Assembly: GCF_017569925.1 (NCBI RefSeq)
Contig: NZ_CP050854.1
Coordinates: 1,984,001 to 2,048,000, forward strand
Reading direction: 5' to 3'
DNA: 64,000 bases
Origin: Brenneria izadpanahii
GTDB taxonomy: Bacteria; Pseudomonadota; Gammaproteobacteria; Enterobacterales; Enterobacteriaceae
The translations under genes were made by a program, and so were the position numbers. Each line of letters starts with the position of its first letter. Within the stretch, counting starts at the first letter, position 1. The notes beneath the pieces are model-generated. The model ran no database searches. It worked only from the letters and a program-made list of their open reading frames with translations, and was not told the DNA's origin. Shown here piece by piece: positions 59,678 through 64,000 of the stretch.

Positions 59678-59699
59678 AGGGCCGCATCCGCGGCCCTTG
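59678..59699 (+). terminator. Hairpin between ftsK and lolA
   Basis: Perfect 9-bp stem AAGGGCCGC / GCGGCCCTT with an ATCC loop, 8 bases after the ftsK stop. No T-run, so partial termination or mRNA stabilisation is likely. Confidence 0.5.
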
Positions 59700-59841
59700 T
59701 GCAAAGATGCGTAAACGTCGCAATTAGCAGACAATTCGCCTATCTCTGTTTGAGCGGGTTCAGCTAAAGTATTGACTACGCAGCGAGTCTGATTTCTTCA
59801 CGGCAGTTGCTGTGATGTCGGGAAATTCAAAGGATTTTTGT

Positions 59842-60456
59842 ATGATGAAGAAATGGTTAGCCGCCTGTTGTCTGGCGTCGGGGGTCATATCAACCGCAGT
59901 ATATGCAGATGCCGCCAGTGATTTGCAAAGCCGTCTCAGTAAGGTAAACAGTTTTCATGCCAGCTTTAGCCAAACGGTAACAAGCGCTGATGGCGCCGCG
60001 GTGCAGGAAGGTGAAGGCGAACTGTGGTTGAAGCGGCCCAATTTGTTCAATTGGCAAACGACATCGCCGGATGAAAGCGTCTTGGTTTCTGATGGCAAAA
60101 CGCTCTGGTTCTACAACCCGTTTGTCGAGCAGGTCACCGCTACCTGGTTAAAGGATGCGACGGGTAATACGCCATTTATGCTGATCGCCCGTAACGACGC
60201 CAGCGACTGGCGCAAGTATGAGGTGAAGCAAAAAGGCGACGATTTTGAACTGACTCCCAAATCAGCCAATGGCAATCTTAAGCAATTCGCCATCAGCGTA
60301 ACGAACAACGGCACCATCAAACAGTTCATCGCCACCGAGCAGGACGGGCAACGCAGTACCTATGTGCTGAAGAATCAGCAGAATAGCGCGGTTGATTCAG
60401 CAAAATTTACCTTTACTCCGCCGAAAGGCGTAACGTTGGACGATCAGCGTCAGTGA
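59842..60456 (+). CDS. lolA: Outer-membrane lipoprotein carrier protein LolA
   Basis: 204 aa with a signal peptide ending STAVYADA, then the LolA half-barrel: [29 protein letters not shown] and [16 protein letters not shown]. It ferries lipoproteins through the periplasm from LolCDE to LolB. The ATG at 59842 has AAGGA 8 bases upstream; the next codon is also ATG, and an earlier ATG at 59812 is not conserved. rarA begins 7 bases after the stop, so they are co-transcribed. Confidence 0.96.
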   Translation: MMKKWLAACCLASGVISTAVYADAASDLQSRLSKVNSFHASFSQTVTSADGAAVQEGEGELWLKRPNLFNWQTTSPDESVLVSDGKTLWFYNPFVEQVTATWLKDATGNTPFMLIARNDASDWRKYEVKQKGDDFELTPKSANGNLKQFAISVTNNGTIKQFIATEQDGQRSTYVLKNQQNSAVDSAKFTFTPPKGVTLDDQRQ

Positions 60457-60463
60457 GGTCCAG

Positions 60464-61807
60464 GTGAGTAATCTGTCACTTGATTTTTCCCGTAATGAGT
60501 TCCAGCCGCTTGCCGCCCGTATGCGGCCGGCAACGCTGGAGCAGTATATTGGGCAACAGCATATTCTAGGCGCCGGTAAACCATTGCCGAGAGCGATTAT
60601 GGCTGGACAGCTCCACTCCATGATTCTATGGGGGCCGCCGGGAACAGGGAAAACAACGCTGGCAGAACTAATCGGTCATTACGGTCAAGCCGACGTTGAG
60701 CGTATTTCGGCGGTGACGTCAGGGATAAAAGAGATCCGCGAGGCTATTGAACGGGCGCGGCAAAATCGTCATGCTGGCCGTCGAACGATTTTGTTTGTCG
60801 ATGAAGTCCATCGTTTCAATAAAAGCCAGCAAGATGCGTTTTTACCGCATATCGAGGATGGGACGATCACTTTTATCGGCGCCACGACCGAAAACCCTTC
60901 ATTCGAACTCAATTCGGCACTGTTATCCCGCGCCAGGGTGTACTTACTAAAAGCGCTTACCGCGGAAGATATTGAACAAGTTCTGCAGCAGGCGATGAAC
61001 GACGGCCAGCGGGGCTACGGCGGACAGAATATCGTTTTGCCTGATGAAACTCGGCGCATGCTGGCCGAGCTGGTTAACGGAGATGCTCGCAGGGCCCTGA
61101 ACAGCCTGGAAATGATGGCTGATATGGCGGAGGTTGACGCGCAGGGCGTACGCACGTTAACGCCCGATCTGTTGAAAGAAGTCTCTGGCGAACGCAGCGC
61201 TCGTTTTGATAACAAAGGCGATCGCTATTACGATCTAATCTCGGCGCTGCATAAGTCGGTGCGGGGGTCCGCGCCGGATGCGGCGCTATATTGGTATGCG
61301 CGCATTATTACCGCAGGAGGCGACCCGCTCTATGTCGCCCGGCGTTTATTAGCTATCGCTTCTGAAGACGTTGGCAATGCCGATCCTCGCGGCATGCAGG
61401 TGGCGATTGCCGCCTGGGACTGTTTTACCCGCGTCGGCCCGGCGGAAGGCGAGCGGGCTATCGCTCAGGCGATTGTGTATCTGGCCTGCGCGCCGAAAAG
61501 CAATGCCGTGTATAAGGCGTTTAAAGCCGCCATGCAGGATGCGCGCGAAAAGCCCGATTTCGATGTACCGGAACATCTGCGCAATGCGCCGACCCGTCTG
61601 ATGAAAGAGATGGGGCTGGGCGCAGAGTATCGTTATGCCCATGATGAACCCAATGCTTATGCCGCCGGGGAAAACTATTTCCCGCCCGAAATGGCGGAAA
61701 CGCAGTATTACGTGCCGTCGGCGCGCGGGCTTGAGGGCAAAATTGGTGAAAAGCTCGCCTGGCTCGCTGCCCAGGATCAAAATAGCCCGACAAAACGCTA
61801 CCGCTGA
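60464..61807 (+). CDS. rarA: Replication-associated recombination protein A (RarA/MgsA)
   Basis: 447 aa, the E. coli length, beginning with GTG. AAA+ ATPase with GPPGTGKTT (about residue 57) and [15 protein letters not shown] (about residue 107), then the tetramerisation/clamp-loader-like C-terminal domain ([20 protein letters not shown]). It acts at stalled replication forks and binds SSB. In operon with lolA. Confidence 0.97.
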   Translation: MSNLSLDFSRNEFQPLAARMRPATLEQYIGQQHILGAGKPLPRAIMAGQLHSMILWGPPGTGKTTLAELIGHYGQADVERISAVTSGIKEIREAIERARQNRHAGRRTILFVDEVHRFNKSQQDAFLPHIEDGTITFIGATTENPSFELNSALLSRARVYLLKALTAEDIEQVLQQAMNDGQRGYGGQNIVLPDETRRMLAELVNGDARRALNSLEMMADMAEVDAQGVRTLTPDLLKEVSGERSARFDNKGDRYYDLISALHKSVRGSAPDAALYWYARIITAGGDPLYVARRLLAIASEDVGNADPRGMQVAIAAWDCFTRVGPAEGERAIAQAIVYLACAPKSNAVYKAFKAAMQDAREKPDFDVPEHLRNAPTRLMKEMGLGAEYRYAHDEPNAYAAGENYFPPEMAETQYYVPSARGLEGKIGEKLAWLAAQDQNSPTKRYR

Positions 61808-61865
61808 ACTAAGCGTTGCGGTAAGGTTAACGGTGACAATTTCTGGCACCCGGCCGCGTTGATGA

Positions 61866-63212
<1,347 letters not shown>

Positions 63213-63230
63213 GTAAGTTTTTAGCCTTAT

Positions 63231-63258
63231 AAAAAAGCGCCGTTAGGCGCTTTTTTTT
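63231..63258 (+). terminator. Terminator after serS
   Basis: AAAAAAGCGCC (63231-63241), GTTA loop, GGCGCTTTTTT (63246-63256) plus two more T: perfect 11-bp stem and T-run. Confidence 0.93.
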
Positions 63259-63533
63259 ATGCAGTAATACGGCAATATTTTTTAATCAATAAAGCGTCTT
63301 CATTTCAATTTGATTACGACCCGATGAGTGTATTTGTCCGATAAATTTATTTAAAATCATAAGGATATATATTGTTTTGTGGCAATAACTATCCGTTGGT
63401 TGCTCTGTTCGATTAATTATTTAAATCAATGAAAAAATAAGCATCAGTAACTCATATTGCCCTGATTGACTTTTAAATACGCAGTGGCATGATGCGCTCA
63501 CTCTTTTCTGGTTGTTTGGTTATCCATTTCATT
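63259..63533. other. serS-ycaD intergenic region
   Basis: AT-rich leader and promoter of ycaD. The dmsABC genes that E. coli carries between serS and ycaD are absent. I see no gene here. Confidence 0.5.
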
Positions 63534-64000
63534 ATGTCTGCTTACTCTCGCCCAGTGCTTTTATTGCTCTGCGGCCTTTTGCTGCTGACTATTTGTATTG
63601 CCGTATTAAATACGTTGGTGCCTATTTGGCTAAGTTATCAGCAGCTTCCTACCTGGCAGGTGGGGTTCGTCGGGTCGTCTTATTTCGGCGGGAATCTGGT
63701 CGGAACATTATTCGCCGGCAAATTAATCAGGCATTATGGATTCAATCGCAGCTATTATTTCGCCGCGCTGCTATTCGGCATAGCCACTGCCGGGTTGGGT
63801 ATTTCTGTCAATTTATGGAGCTGGCTGTTCTGGCGCTTTCTGGCCGGCGTGGGTTGCGCATTAATTTGGGTCGTGGTTGAAAGCGCATTGCTTTGTAGCG
63901 GCTCATCTACGCATAGAGGCCAGCTTTTGGCCTCATATATGATGGCCTATTACTTTGGCAGCGTAATGGGGCAGTTGCTGCTGGGTATGGTATCGACAGA
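63534..64000 (+). CDS. ycaD: MFS transporter YcaD (partial, N-terminal part)
   Basis: 155 residues are visible before the window ends. They contain the first five or so membrane helices of a major-facilitator protein: [48 protein letters not shown] (spanning the loop 2-3 region) and [19 protein letters not shown]. This follows E. coli YcaD, a putative MFS efflux or uptake protein of unknown substrate, residue by residue in these blocks. Start at the ATG at 63534 ([12 protein letters not shown]). Confidence 0.92.
   Translation, partial: MSAYSRPVLLLLCGLLLLTICIAVLNTLVPIWLSYQQLPTWQVGFVGSSYFGGNLVGTLFAGKLIRHYGFNRSYYFAALLFGIATAGLGISVNLWSWLFWRFLAGVGCALIWVVVESALLCSGSSTHRGQLLASYMMAYYFGSVMGQLLLGMVST

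Noticed and set aside
63512..63880. A 122-codon open frame at the right edge
   Set aside because: It is a shadow of ycaD in another frame; the ycaD frame matches the MFS family throughout.

Overview
The window reads as a chromosomal segment of an enterobacterium. Nearly every housekeeping gene is close to its Escherichia coli counterpart, but accessory content and intergenic sequence point outside Escherichia/Salmonella. Pectobacteriaceae (Brenneria, Lonsdalea, Dickeya or Pectobacterium type) is my best guess; it rests on gene order and general resemblance, not on a search.

Layout. 1-2.8 kb: the 3' end of a TonB-dependent receptor, and a two-gene sugar ABC importer with no binding protein. 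3-10.4 kb: hcxA, a KTSC-domain gene, yeiG-frmA (formaldehyde detoxification), a decayed LysR regulator, folE, yeiB and sanA. In E. coli the yeiG-folE-yeiB-sanA block lies far from the rimO-ycaD block that follows, so two ancestral blocks are joined here. 10.5-64 kb: the rimO to ycaD backbone: rimO, yliI, gstB, dacC, deoR, ybjL, ybjM, grxA, nfsA, rimK, ybjN, potFGHI, ybjO, rlmC, artJ/artPIQM, ybjQ, amiD, lysO, ybjD, cspD, clpS-clpA, infA, aat, cydDC, trxB, lrp, ftsK, lolA-rarA, serS, ycaD.

Three departures from the backbone stand out. (1) Between rimO and yliI lies a strongly AT-rich island of about 2.2 kb. It holds a Tlde1-like (DUF2778) type VI secretion effector gene broken in a run of nine G, a small two-helix membrane protein gene that is its probable immunity gene, and a deleted IS1-family copy. 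(2) A metQNI-type importer sits between gstB and dacC. (3) A deoxyribose utilisation locus (deoC, deoK, deoP, deoX) has been built beside deoR. Its divergent control region carries two DeoR-like operators and a CRP-like site.

RNA and integrity. The sigma-E-dependent small RNA RybB, with its promoter, is recognisable downstream of ybjL. trxB carries a one-base frameshift in a short G run. That may be a sequencing error and makes the base count of the G9 run worth confirming. No rRNA, tRNA or CRISPR array was found; the serW tRNA that E. coli has between clpA and infA is absent.

Functional themes are polyamine (pot), arginine (art) and methionine-type uptake, lysine export (lysO), cell-envelope maintenance (dacC, amiD, sanA, lolA), redox and thiol homeostasis (grxA, nfsA, trxB, cydDC, frmA-yeiG) and regulated proteolysis (clpS, clpA, aat).
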